DNA from: an uncultured Candidatus Saccharibacteria bacterium
Lineage (GTDB): Bacteria; Patescibacteriota; Saccharimonadia; Saccharimonadales; Saccharimonadaceae
Reading direction: 5' to 3'
NCBI GenBank assembly: GCA_946530935.1
Contig: CAMNAJ010000002.1
Span: 1-48,269, forward strand
DNA length: 48,269 nt
Position numbers and translations under genes: made by a program
Part shown: piece after piece, positions 33,487-41,214 of the stretch
Layout of the letters: each line of letters begins with the position of its first letter
Position numbering within the stretch: the stretch's first letter is position 1
The notes under the pieces: generated by a model
Told to the model about the DNA's origin: nothing
The model's input: only the letters and a program-made list of their open reading frames with translations
The model's database searches: none

Positions 33487-34449
33487 TTAGTCCTCCTCCC
33501 CATTATTCTTTTGATTATCTAAGGTTTCAAAATCATCTGGATGTTCGGTAGAAGTAGTGGCTTTACCGATGACTGGATGTTCCCCGCTATCTCCTAATTC
33601 GTGAAGTGGTTCACCGGGATTAGCATGGAGCGATTCGCCCTCAACGTGGCTCGGGGCTTTATTAATTGGCTCTGGATAAATTGGGTCCTTTTCAGTTGGT
33701 TCTTCCTCTTCCTCTACGGTGAGAATGGCTGGTGTAGAATTAGTTACAACTTTGGCCTTTAGCGGGCTTTTTGGAGTTAGAATGAGACTGTTATCGAAAT
33801 GCGACAGGTAGAAGGCAAAGACAGTGAGAGAAAGCCAGGCCAGAATCGAGAAGGCGGCAGCGTACATAATGCCGTTGTTATTACTGTAAAAGCTAATAAT
33901 AAGACTATCGGCGAAAGTTAAATATAGTTCAATACCGATGGCAATAATAAGGAAAACTGTAGCGGTAATTTTTGAAATTTCAATGGTTCTACGGTTGTGA
34001 CTATTAATAGACATCGTCATAGAGCCGATAGTGCCAAGTGACATGGCGTTACCTAGAATGACCATGGCTTTTCCAAAAAAGTTTAATGAAGTTTGTGAAC
34101 AATACGTATGGCCAAAGAGAGATGTTTCATTAGCACACTCCGTAAGTTCGATGGCACCCCAAGCATTTAAACAATAGATGATTAAAAAGAATGGGACTGC
34201 AACTAGGCTGATCGTAGCAAGAAACCTGGCGGCTTTGTTTTCGCCTGAGATTTTGTTCAAATTGTCTAGTAAACAGAATAAACAGAGGCCAATTACTAAA
34301 ATAGATGACAAAAAAGTTATTGTAACTGAACCATTTTCTGGAAAGAATCCGGTAAGAATACCTACTAAGATGTAAATAATGAATAAGATGATACCGCCAA
34401 AAATAATTTTTTCTTTAACAGCACCAACTTTTGACGAGAATTTGTCCAT
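33487..34449 (-). CDS. Polytopic membrane protein with acidic cytosolic tail
   Basis: 320 aa. Six or seven hydrophobic segments lie between about 18 and 230, with a Cys-containing exposed loop (LTECANETSLFGHTYC) after the third. The last ~90 residues are Glu/Pro-rich (VEEEEEPTEKDPIYPEP...). I do not recognise a family. I choose the second ATG (34449), which has TTGGAG about 8 nt upstream; the first, at 34479, is only 2 nt from a TATAAT box. It probably forms an operon with the DUF5663 gene. Confidence 0.65.
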   Translation of the reverse strand: MDKFSSKVGAVKEKIIFGGIILFIIYILVGILTGFFPENGSVTITFLSSILVIGLCLFCLLDNLNKISGENKAARFLATISLVAVPFFLIIYCLNAWGAIELTECANETSLFGHTYCSQTSLNFFGKAMVILGNAMSLGTIGSMTMSINSHNRRTIEISKITATVFLIIAIGIELYLTFADSLIISFYSNNNGIMYAAAFSILAWLSLTVFAFYLSHFDNSLILTPKSPLKAKVVTNSTPAILTVEEEEEPTEKDPIYPEPINKAPSHVEGESLHANPGEPLHELGDSGEHPVIGKATTSTEHPDDFETLDNQKNNGEED

Positions 34450-34515
34450 GAATGGCTCCAAAAAATTACGTTTATGCATTTATTATAACATAAGCATTTA
34501 GTTTTTTAGGACCAA

Positions 34516-36282
34516 TTAGAGTTTCTTTTTTCTAAGTTCGCGAGAGAAGAATTTGAGACGATCGTTGATTTGAAGCTGAATTTTGTTCTCTGTTTTAAGA
34601 GCCAAGCCACCGGTTTCACCAGCGGTAAGCTCTTTGACATCAATCTTTTCCTTTTGAACGGAAGTGACTTCAACTTCACCAATATAGGTTTTATCGCGAA
34701 TCACTCGAGCGAGATAAGCTGGCTTCACATCGCCTTTTAATACTTCGCCACCAGCAATAATAGAGGTTTTTTCGGTACGGAAGACGCCAAGAACTTTCAT
34801 TTCGCCTTTATCTTCTTCAATTACTTCGGCATCAAGAAGGTTTTCCATCTCATGTTTGGCATCATCTAGAAGCTCGTAAATCACTTTGTAGGTACGAACT
34901 GGGACGTTGTCGCGGGCAGCCATTTTAGAGATATTAATTGGCACAGAAACGTTAAAGCCGTAAACTACGGTATTGCCACCAGCGGCCATATAAACATCGT
35001 TTTCATTGATGTCGCCAACACCGGTAGAAACGATGTTAAGCGTAATTTCGCCGTGAGTATCGATCATTTTAAGAGAGTCGACTACGGAAGTAACAGAGCC
35101 AAGCACGTCACCTTTGATAATGACGTTAAAGACTTTGGAATTATCCGCGACGTTCATCATTCGAAGAAGATCGCTTGAAGTAACGTTGGCTGAAGCGGTT
35201 TCGTTTGCAAGAGCTTGGGCGTTAAGAAGTGCCATTTTGCGAGCGGTTTTTTCATCTGTAGCTTCTACAAAACGATCGCCGAAGTTTGGAAGCTCCTTAA
35301 ACCCAGTGATAGTAACAGGGGTAGATGGGGTAGCTTTGCCTTTTGGCTTACCCTGGAAATCAAGCATGGTACGAACTTTGCCATAAGTAGAGCCGGCTAC
35401 AATAAAATCGCCAGTCTTTAATTCCCCACCGGTGACGAGGAGATTTACAACTGAGCCACGGCCAGTTTCCATATGGGATTCGATAACGAGACCTTCAGCT
35501 GGGATATCAACGTCTGCTTTAAGCTCTTCGATATCGGCAGTAAGAAGAATCATATCAAGGAGTTGGTCAAGGTTTTGGCCGAATTTAGCCGAAATTGGCA
35601 CCATGGTAATGTCGCCGCCCCATTCTTCTGGTTGGAGGCCGTGTTGGCTGAGATCGGCCATAGTGCGTGGGATATCGGCACCTTCGCGGTCGATTTTGTT
35701 AATGGCGACGATGATTTTTGCATTGGCGGATTTAGCAAAGTTAATTGCTTCGACGGTTTGTGGCTTTACACCATCATCGGCAGCAACGACGATAACTACG
35801 ATATCAGTAAGCATGGCGCCATGCTGACGAATGGCGGCAAATGCCTCATGACCAGGGGTATCAAGAAAAGTAATCCATCTATCATCGTGCTTTAATTGAT
35901 AGGCGGAAATATGTTGAGTAATGCCGCCGGCTTCGTCTTCGACGGTTTTTTTATGAAGTAAAGTGTCTAGGAGAGTGGTTTTACCATGATCGACGTGACC
36001 CATCACAGCAACTACCGGTGGGCGAGAAACAGCCTTATCAGAGAGTTCGCGATGAAAATCAGAGGTTTTTGTGGCGGTATTTTTCTTCTCTAGCTTAACA
36101 TTTTTTAGACCTAATTCATCAATAATAATAGAGGCGGTTTCAAAATCGAGACGTTGATTAATGGTTGCTACGATGCCGTTTTTAAAGAGTTCGCCAATAA
36201 GTTGAGTAACAGAAAGACCAAGCGCAGTGGCAAGTTCATCAACGGTAATGGAACCGGCAATTTGAATTGTTTTTTCTTCCAT
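34516..36282 (-). CDS. infB: Translation initiation factor IF-2
   Basis: 588 aa, a short form lacking the long N-terminal extension. A brief IF2-N module (TIQIAGSITVDELATALGLSVTQLIGELFKNG) precedes the G domain with GHVDHGKTTLLD near residues 93-100, DTPGHEAF and NKIDR, then beta-barrel domains and the C2 domain that binds fMet-tRNA. The start at 36282 is set by AAAGGAGAGCCT before ATG; a longer frame start upstream is ignored. An extended TGGTAAAAT -10 box lies about 65 nt upstream. Confidence 0.95.
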   Translation of the reverse strand: MEEKTIQIAGSITVDELATALGLSVTQLIGELFKNGIVATINQRLDFETASIIIDELGLKNVKLEKKNTATKTSDFHRELSDKAVSRPPVVAVMGHVDHGKTTLLDTLLHKKTVEDEAGGITQHISAYQLKHDDRWITFLDTPGHEAFAAIRQHGAMLTDIVVIVVAADDGVKPQTVEAINFAKSANAKIIVAINKIDREGADIPRTMADLSQHGLQPEEWGGDITMVPISAKFGQNLDQLLDMILLTADIEELKADVDIPAEGLVIESHMETGRGSVVNLLVTGGELKTGDFIVAGSTYGKVRTMLDFQGKPKGKATPSTPVTITGFKELPNFGDRFVEATDEKTARKMALLNAQALANETASANVTSSDLLRMMNVADNSKVFNVIIKGDVLGSVTSVVDSLKMIDTHGEITLNIVSTGVGDINENDVYMAAGGNTVVYGFNVSVPINISKMAARDNVPVRTYKVIYELLDDAKHEMENLLDAEVIEEDKGEMKVLGVFRTEKTSIIAGGEVLKGDVKPAYLARVIRDKTYIGEVEVTSVQKEKIDVKELTAGETGGLALKTENKIQLQINDRLKFFSRELRKKKL

Positions 36283-36396
36283 AGGCTCTCCTTTCTGCCC
36301 AAATAGACGCAAAAAATAGAAATAACTCATTTTATTTTACCACAAATCTTAAAATTATGCTATAATAGACATACGCACATTTTGTCGTATGGATAT

Positions 36397-36471
36397 TCCC
36401 CTGTAGCTCAATGGTGGAGCAAGAAGCTGTTAACTTCGAGGTTGCCAGTTCGAGTCTGGCCGGGGGAGCCA
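36397..36471 (+). tRNA. trnN: tRNA-Asn (GTT), CCA encoded
   Basis: Cloverleaf by eye: acceptor TCCCCTG pairs with CGGGGGA (one G-U), D arm GCTC..GAGC, anticodon loop CTGTTAA with GTT, T arm GCCAG-TTCGAGT-CTGGC, then G and an encoded CCA at 36469-36471. The anticodon stem has one A-G mismatch at its base. A 27-bp stretch covering the 3' end is repeated 80 bp downstream. Confidence 0.93.
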
Positions 36472-36557
36472 TTTTTTGTTGCACAAAATATCAAAAATGG
36501 CTCAGACTCGGTCTCCGCTTCGCTCCGAAGCGAGTCTGGCCGGGGGAGCCATTTTTT
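36451..36557 (+). repeat. 27-bp direct repeat of the tRNA-Asn 3' end
   Basis: Positions 36451-36477 (T-loop, acceptor, CCA and T-tract of tRNA-Asn) recur exactly at 36531-36557. Repeats of a tRNA 3' end are a hallmark of integrase attachment sites. Only 53 bp separate the copies, so at most an excised or collapsed element remains. Part of the spacer is an inverted, shortened copy (AAAAATGGCTC at 36493-36503). Confidence 0.65.
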
Positions 36558-36558
36558 T
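36493..36558 (+). terminator. Terminator of tRNA-Asn formed from the repeated tRNA end
   Basis: AAAAATGGCTC (36493-36503) pairs with GAGCCATTTTT (36546-36556), AGACTCG (36504-36510) with CGAGTCT (36531-36537), and CGCTTCG with CGAAGCG at the tip; seven T residues follow. The second arm is the duplicated tRNA 3' end. Confidence 0.6.
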
Positions 36559-36569
36559 ATCCGTTAATC

Positions 36570-36598
36570 TTGACAAAACATAAGTTTTTTGATATAAT
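36570..36598 (+). promoter_or_regulatory. Consensus promoter TTGACA-17-TATAAT
   Basis: TTGACA at 36570-36575, a 17-nt spacer, TATAAT at 36593-36598. It drives the 149-aa gene at 36633; the leader of about 28 nt has GAGAGGAG before the ATG. Confidence 0.85.
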
Positions 36599-36632
36599 AT
36601 GGGTATATCTTCATCCGAGAGGAGACGATCGC

Positions 36633-37082
36633 ATGATTACAATTGGATACGCAGATCCATCAGGGTTTTTCGAGGCTTATGTTGGCGATTCTTGCCACAT
36701 CACTAGGACCGACGGCGGACATATTCGTCTCCGTGCTACACGTCCTAATGTAAAAGGAATCGAAGACCTGAACACGGACGAGCTTGCTGCTCTTGGCGGC
36801 GCTATTCAGCGCCTCTCTAAGGCAATGCAAATCGCTCTTACCCACAATGGAGTCGCTATCCGCCGAGTAAATGTTCAGATTAATAATAATTGGTCTGACC
36901 TGTATCATACCGAGCCGTCGTTTTGCGTTCACTTCTATGGACGCGCCTACGACGCCAAAGTACAGAAACTCGGCCAGGCTCTGTGCTTCCCTAGTCCTCG
37001 CGAACACAAGGAATTCTATCGGGGCATGCAGCCTATCAACTCGGATGACATTGAACTCATTCGAAAGTTACTGCTAGATTAA
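36633..37082 (+). CDS. Hypothetical 149-aa protein, faint HIT-like pattern
   Basis: The start is ATG 36633 with GAGGAG about 8 nt upstream; longer frame starts run back into the tRNA and are artefacts. The order of segments (DLNTDELAALGGAIQRLSKAMQIAL, VNVQINNNWSDLYHTEPSFCVHFYGRAYDAKVQ) recalls HIT hydrolases, where a helix is followed by an N-N-G and H-x-H-x-H block, but only one of the expected histidines (VHFYGR) is present. I therefore give no function. It has its own consensus promoter and terminator, so it is a single-gene unit and probably well expressed. Confidence 0.65.
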   Translation: MITIGYADPSGFFEAYVGDSCHITRTDGGHIRLRATRPNVKGIEDLNTDELAALGGAIQRLSKAMQIALTHNGVAIRRVNVQINNNWSDLYHTEPSFCVHFYGRAYDAKVQKLGQALCFPSPREHKEFYRGMQPINSDDIELIRKLLLD

Positions 37083-37100
37083 GCAGTCGTAGAATTCGCC

Positions 37101-37126
37101 CGCCGGTTTTAATGCCGGCGGTTTTT
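37101..37126 (+). terminator. Terminator of the 149-aa gene
   Basis: CGCCGG (37101-37106) pairs with CCGGCG (37115-37120), followed by GTTTTT. Confidence 0.75.
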
Positions 37127-37137
37127 ATTTGACTATG

Positions 37138-37161
37138 AAAAAATCCCCCGAAATCGGGGGA
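37138..37161 (-). terminator. Terminator of the 123-aa gene
   Basis: TCCCCCG and CGGGGGA (37144-37160) form the stem; on the minus strand TTTTTT follows. Confidence 0.75.
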
Positions 37162-37165
37162 TAAT

Positions 37166-37537
37166 TTAGGTAAGTTTACTAAGGTACTGAAGATAATCTT
37201 CAAATCTGATTTTTGGGCGCGAAACGATTATTCCGTCTTTTGTGATTTTAACGATGTAACGCCAGCTTATTTCCCTAGGATTATCGGCGTGAGCGCATTT
37301 TGCTGTTGTGACCAACCAAACACTCCCTTCACTTTCGAATTTTGCAATGTCGATCTTATGCTCATTGAAATCTGTGCCGTAGTAGGAGCTCTCTTTCTCT
37401 TCTCTAAAATCAGCGAGTCGCGTCCAACTACGATAAAATGGCTCAGGAACAATAGCATAGCTGTGATTTTTGAGGCCCTCGATGATTTGTTCCAATTGGA
37501 ACCCAATTGTACCGTAAAATGCTCCGTATTCGCCCAT
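37166..37537 (-). CDS. Hypothetical 123-aa protein
   Basis: MGEYGAFYGTIGFQLEQIIEGL opens the protein; the rest is mixed alpha/beta with Trp and Tyr residues (GSVWLVTTAKCAHADNPREISWRYIVKI). No signal peptide or membrane segment. No family recognised. The start at 37537 is chosen because AGGAGG lies 9 nt upstream; a longer frame start at 37567 lies before that site. A TTGAAT-17-TATAGT promoter is about 60 nt upstream. It has its own terminator, so it is a single-gene unit. Confidence 0.65.
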   Translation of the reverse strand: MGEYGAFYGTIGFQLEQIIEGLKNHSYAIVPEPFYRSWTRLADFREEKESSYYGTDFNEHKIDIAKFESEGSVWLVTTAKCAHADNPREISWRYIVKITKDGIIVSRPKIRFEDYLQYLSKLT

Positions 37538-37611
37538 TTTTTTACCTCCTAATGTACTTTTGCCCAAAAACTATTACTACTATAACATATTTTTAGTAAT
37601 TATTCAACCTG

Positions 37612-37784
37612 TTATTCAGTGGCGATAGCCTGTGGCGTAGCGTCAGCACCTAGATCAGCCTTAATAATGGCAGAAATTTCGATGAGTTTACCTTTTTGAG
37701 ATTTTTGAGGTCGAGAATCTTTTTACCGACTACGACTGGCATAATTCCGGAAAAACATTCAACTAAGATGACCCCAAAATTCAT
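37612..37784 (-). pseudogene. Possible frameshifted remnant of a ~55-aa gene
   Basis: Minus-strand ATG 37784 opens a frame (MNFGVILVECFSGIMPVVVG...KILDLKNLKK). One base of slippage in an A-rich tract near 37690 joins it to a second frame, KGKLIEISAIIKADLGADATPQA, that ends at a TAA at 37612. The second part has ordinary protein-like composition. Without the shift, the first frame stops soon afterwards. No family is recognised, and the two parts may be unrelated. Confidence 0.25.
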
Positions 37785-37834
37785 GGTATTTTAATAAGCC
37801 TTATTTATTTTTGGCTTTTTAGGGGACACGTCTC

Positions 37835-37863
37835 TTGATTTTTATGCTTTTTTGTGCTATAAT
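37835..37863 (+). promoter_or_regulatory. Promoter TTGATT-17-TATAAT of the L,D-transpeptidase gene
   Basis: TTGATT at 37835-37840, a 17-nt spacer, TATAAT at 37858-37863. The leader contains GGGAGG 9 nt before the ATG at 37903. An ATG at 37896 in another frame sits too close to the Shine-Dalgarno and stops after seven codons. Confidence 0.75.
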
Positions 37864-37902
37864 TAGAGCATCGTACCTTAAAAATTAGGGAGGTTATGAA
37901 AA

Positions 37903-39201
37903 ATGAAGGTATTACGTAACACAATCGTAGTGCTACTGGCAATTTTGATGACGCTGTCTTGCTCCGTGGTGTTTTCTGGATGCTCTGTTCGGGCTTCCAC
38001 CGATCCTACTCCTAGCGAGCCTGCTGTCACCGAGATTCCGGCTGCAACATCGCCGGCTACAGTAGCACCTGACCCGACTATTCAGCCGAGTCAAGCCCCC
38101 GCGCCGGAGAATACTCCGGAAACAACCGCTCCGGAGACGACTCCGGATACAAACGAGGATAACCCCAATCATAGTGGCGGACCGTACCCGAATCCCAACG
38201 AGTATGTCCCCGACCCTAACCAGAGGTTACCGATCATCATCACGAAGTATCCATACGATGAGCTTTATCTTATGGATGGACAAGAGCGGACCAGTTTCAT
38301 AGCTCGCGCCGATAACTATGACTGGATTACCTGGGAGTTCAAAATTGGCGACGATGGCGTACCCTTCTCGACAGAAACAGCAATGAACCAGTATGGCATT
38401 TCCCTTAGTGGGACCGGTGATGAGCAGATTTATATCTACAACATCTCTTGGACGCTGGATGGTTGGCGAATCAGGGCCGTATTCCACCAGAATGGTGGAG
38501 AGGACACCTACACGACCTGGGCGAAACTTGCCTTGATGCAAGACGCCGTGCCGCCTCCGGAGATCACGGCTGACCCCGGAATGGAACCGACTTGGCCTGC
38601 ACCAGAGGATTACTTTAATCCCAGAACAATGTTCGTGCTCGGTATGGGTGTGAATATAAGATCTGGTCCTGGCGAACAGTATGGCGTAGTCGGCTCCAGG
38701 AACGCTGGCGAGACCGTTGAGGTTGAGGCTACGATTGGCAATTGGTATAAGATTGCCGGTTGGGACCATTACATCTCGATGGATTGGGTCACGTCTAACC
38801 GTCAAGATGTCATCAGCCATTTCGCCGAACAGTATGGCACAATTATGATTGTCGACATTTCCTATCAGCATGCCTATTGCTATGTTGGTGGGTCTCTGCT
38901 CGGCGATACTGACTGTGTGACTGGCGACTATTACTCTTCGCCGACGCCGACTGGACTTTACACCATGTGGTATTTCCGCGATCACTTCTACATGCAGGAC
39001 AACCCGAACTGGTGGTCCAATTACGCTTCGTTCTTTAACGGCGGCATTGCGATCCACGATGCGGACGCCTGGAGAAGTGAATACGGTGGGAGTATTTACA
39101 TCGGAAATGGTTCGCATGGTTGCGTGAATACACCGGCTTGGTTCTCTGAACTGGTGTATAACAACAGTTCCATCGGAACGTATGTCCTCGTCATTCCCTA
39201 A
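37903..39201 (+). CDS. Secreted lipoprotein L,D-transpeptidase (Ig + SH3 + YkuD)
   Basis: 432 aa. Signal peptide with a plausible lipobox ending at Cys27 (VVFSGC), a Pro/Thr-rich linker to about 105, an Ig-like domain (about 108-210) with WEFKIGDDGVPFS, an SH3b domain (about 240-300; GVNIRSGPGEQYGVVG), then the YkuD catalytic domain with SHGCVN and active Cys407. L,D-transpeptidases form 3-3 cross-links or attach proteins to peptidoglycan. The Ig domain is clearly related to the second one of the secreted protein at 41232. The gene is more GC-rich than the leaderless housekeeping genes and has its own promoter and terminator. Confidence 0.9.
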   Translation: MKVLRNTIVVLLAILMTLSCSVVFSGCSVRASTDPTPSEPAVTEIPAATSPATVAPDPTIQPSQAPAPENTPETTAPETTPDTNEDNPNHSGGPYPNPNEYVPDPNQRLPIIITKYPYDELYLMDGQERTSFIARADNYDWITWEFKIGDDGVPFSTETAMNQYGISLSGTGDEQIYIYNISWTLDGWRIRAVFHQNGGEDTYTTWAKLALMQDAVPPPEITADPGMEPTWPAPEDYFNPRTMFVLGMGVNIRSGPGEQYGVVGSRNAGETVEVEATIGNWYKIAGWDHYISMDWVTSNRQDVISHFAEQYGTIMIVDISYQHAYCYVGGSLLGDTDCVTGDYYSSPTPTGLYTMWYFRDHFYMQDNPNWWSNYASFFNGGIAIHDADAWRSEYGGSIYIGNGSHGCVNTPAWFSELVYNNSSIGTYVLVIP

Positions 39202-39214
39202 TCCCTAGCACCTT

Positions 39215-39245
39215 AATACCCGAGAGAGTCTCTCGGGTATTTTTT
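39215..39245 (+). terminator. Terminator of the L,D-transpeptidase gene
   Basis: Perfect 10-bp stem ATACCCGAGA / TCTCGGGTAT, then TTTTTT. On the minus strand it overlaps the 3' end of the DUF1653 gene. Confidence 0.85.
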
Positions 39246-39492
39246 ATGTATTTTTACTTTTGATTTCTTGAAGCTCAAAGCGGTATTTTTGCTTTACGTC
39301 GGGATATTTTTCGTGATCCACTTCGCTAAGAAACATGTTGAGTGGACGGCACCATAGTCTACAGTCGCCATAAAGTGACCGGTATGCGACCATGGGCTCT
39401 TTGGTTTCGCTATGATAAATAAGGCTTTCTACTAGGTATAAATCACCTTTAAAATGTCTATAAATGCCGTGAATTACTAGGTCTCTTTTCAT
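39244..39492 (-). CDS. DUF1653 protein
   Basis: 82 aa. The family pattern is clear: GIYRHFKGDLYLVESLIYHSETKEPMVAYRSLYGDCRLWCRPLNMFLSEV, i.e. G-x-Y-x-H-F-K-G, HSET, Y-x-x-L-Y and RPL-x-M-F. DUF1653 is a small single-domain family of unknown function, found in many bacteria. TATTAT ends 6 nt before ATG, so the mRNA is probably leaderless. The stop lies within the bidirectional terminator of the convergent L,D-transpeptidase gene. Confidence 0.8.
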   Translation of the reverse strand: MKRDLVIHGIYRHFKGDLYLVESLIYHSETKEPMVAYRSLYGDCRLWCRPLNMFLSEVDHEKYPDVKQKYRFELQEIKSKNT

Positions 39493-39546
39493 GTTTTTAT
39501 AATAACATTTTTCGTGCTAAAATGGGTTTAAGAAATAGGAGTTATT

Positions 39547-41160
39547 ATGTATATTAATCAACGGCTTTTAATTGGCAAAACTGCAGAAGGCAAAGAGCTT
39601 TCCATTTTGCCACAGATGGCAAACCGCCATGGTATCATTACTGGTGCAAGTGGTTCTGGTAAAACCATTACTCTTAAGGTGATGGCAGAGAGCTTTTCGG
39701 ATGCAGGAGTACCAGTGTTTCTTGCGGATGTAAAAGGTGATCTGGCCGGTACTGCACTAAATGGCGAAGTAAATGAAAATATCGAAAAACGCCTAAAAAA
39801 GCTTTCGCTCGAGAAGACTTTTGAAGCTAAGTCGTTCCCTGTAAGGTTTTGGGATCTTTATGGCATAAATGGACATCCGGTTCGGGCTACAGTAGAGTCA
39901 GTAGGGCCAGAAGTGCTTTCAATTATGTTAGGGCTTTCTGAAGCTCAAGAAGGCAACCTTGCAATTGCTTTTGCAATCGCTAAGGATGAGAATTTAGCCT
40001 TGATTGATCTTAAAGATTTACGTGCCGTACTCCAATATGTCTGCGAAAACCGTGATAAATATACTGCCAGATACGGCAATATCACCACTCAAAGTATTGG
40101 CGTAATCCAAAGATCACTCCTAACTCTCGAAAACCAAGGCGCCGATCATTTCTTTGGCCAGCCAGCACTCGACGTAAAGGACTTCTTCTCGCTCGATAAC
40201 GACGGAAGAGGTGTGATTAATATACTCCATGCCGTAACACTATTTGAGAGTCCAGATATGTATGCGGCGTTTTTACTCTGGCTGCTTACTACTCTATTTA
40301 CTACTTCACCAGAAGTCGGCGACCTCGATAAACCAAAGTTGGTATTCTTCTTTGATGAGGCACATCTGCTCTTCCACGATATGCCGGCTTATCGTTTAAA
40401 ACGTATTACTCAGGTTGTAAAACTGATTCGTTCACGTGGTATTGGCCTTTACTTTATTTCGCAAAGTCCAACTGACGTACCAGACGAAGTATTGGCGCAG
40501 CTTGGTAACCGCGTACAGCATTCTCTGCGCGCCTATACTCCTTCCGAACAAAAGTCGGTCCATGCCGCAGCGCAATCCTTCCGCAAGAATGATAAATTTG
40601 ATACCGAAAAAACAATCCTAGAGCTAGGCACTGGTGAGGCTTTGATTTCCTTCCAGGATGAAAAAGGTGCCCCAGAAATCGTAGAACGAGCTACGATTTT
40701 GCCGCCACAAAGTAGGATGGGTGCAATTGATGATATTACGCGAAATAAAGTGATTAATATGAGTCCACTTTGTGGTAAGTATGATGAGGCCGAGGACCCA
40801 GAATCGGCAGCTGAAATTATTGAACAAAAGGCTGAAACTAAAGCTGCTGAAGAGCAGGCTAAGCAAGAAGCCGAAGCGGCCGAAAAACAACGTGTGGCAG
40901 CTGAAAAAGCAGCCGAAAAGGCTGCTGAAGAGCAGGCTAAACTCGCTGAAAAAGAGCGCATAGCAGCCGAAAAAGCAGCCGAAAAGCTCGCTAACGAACG
41001 AGCAAAACAAGCGGAAAAAGAAGCTAAAGCCGCTGAAAAAGCCAAGGCTAACCAGAAAAAAGCCACTGATCGTTTGCTTGGTAATATTCTTGGCTCTGCT
41101 GGTAGTGCAATTGGCAGAAATATTACGAATAAGATATTTAAAGATATTTTCAAAAAATAA
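39547..41160 (+). CDS. HerA-like ATPase, DUF853 (YjgR) type
   Basis: 537 aa. Walker A GASGSGKT at residues 33-40, ADVKGDLAG, the RFWDLYG strand and Walker B with D270-E271 in LVFFFDEAHLLF match the DUF853/YjgR branch of HerA-FtsK ATPases, whose role is not settled (DNA translocation is assumed). From about 425 the usual short tail is replaced by a long Ala/Glu/Lys coiled coil (EEQAKQEAEAAEKQR...). AGGAGTTATT precedes the ATG, with TAAAAT about 20 nt upstream. It has its own terminator. Confidence 0.85.
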   Translation: MYINQRLLIGKTAEGKELSILPQMANRHGIITGASGSGKTITLKVMAESFSDAGVPVFLADVKGDLAGTALNGEVNENIEKRLKKLSLEKTFEAKSFPVRFWDLYGINGHPVRATVESVGPEVLSIMLGLSEAQEGNLAIAFAIAKDENLALIDLKDLRAVLQYVCENRDKYTARYGNITTQSIGVIQRSLLTLENQGADHFFGQPALDVKDFFSLDNDGRGVINILHAVTLFESPDMYAAFLLWLLTTLFTTSPEVGDLDKPKLVFFFDEAHLLFHDMPAYRLKRITQVVKLIRSRGIGLYFISQSPTDVPDEVLAQLGNRVQHSLRAYTPSEQKSVHAAAQSFRKNDKFDTEKTILELGTGEALISFQDEKGAPEIVERATILPPQSRMGAIDDITRNKVINMSPLCGKYDEAEDPESAAEIIEQKAETKAAEEQAKQEAEAAEKQRVAAEKAAEKAAEEQAKLAEKERIAAEKAAEKLANERAKQAEKEAKAAEKAKANQKKATDRLLGNILGSAGSAIGRNITNKIFKDIFKK

Positions 41161-41171
41161 AAGCATTAGAA

Positions 41172-41195
41172 AAGGCCCCGCTGGGGCCTTTTTTG
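41172..41195. terminator. Bidirectional terminator, HerA-like and Ig-protein genes
   Basis: AAGGCCCC-GCT-GGGGCCTT stem followed by TTTTTT on the plus strand and TTTT on the minus strand. Confidence 0.8.
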
Positions 41196-41214
41196 GGGAA
41201 GGTGCGATTATTAG

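Larger units (their letters stand above)
37568..37902. other. Intergenic region with a decayed small ORF and the LDT leader
   Basis: It holds the promoter of the 123-aa gene, a frameshifted remnant (37612-37784), an AAGCC/GGCTT hairpin with T-tract at 37795-37820, and the promoter and Shine-Dalgarno leader of the L,D-transpeptidase gene. Confidence 0.5.

Noticed and set aside
36531-36558. Second tRNA-Asn gene
   Set aside because: Only the T-loop to CCA part is present; no D arm or anticodon arm precedes it, so it is a repeat of the 3' end.
40533-41166. Minus-strand ORFs of 180-206 codons opposite the HerA-like gene tail
   Set aside because: They arise from the Ala/Glu/Lys coiled-coil codons read backwards; Ser/Phe-rich low-complexity output and no start signals.
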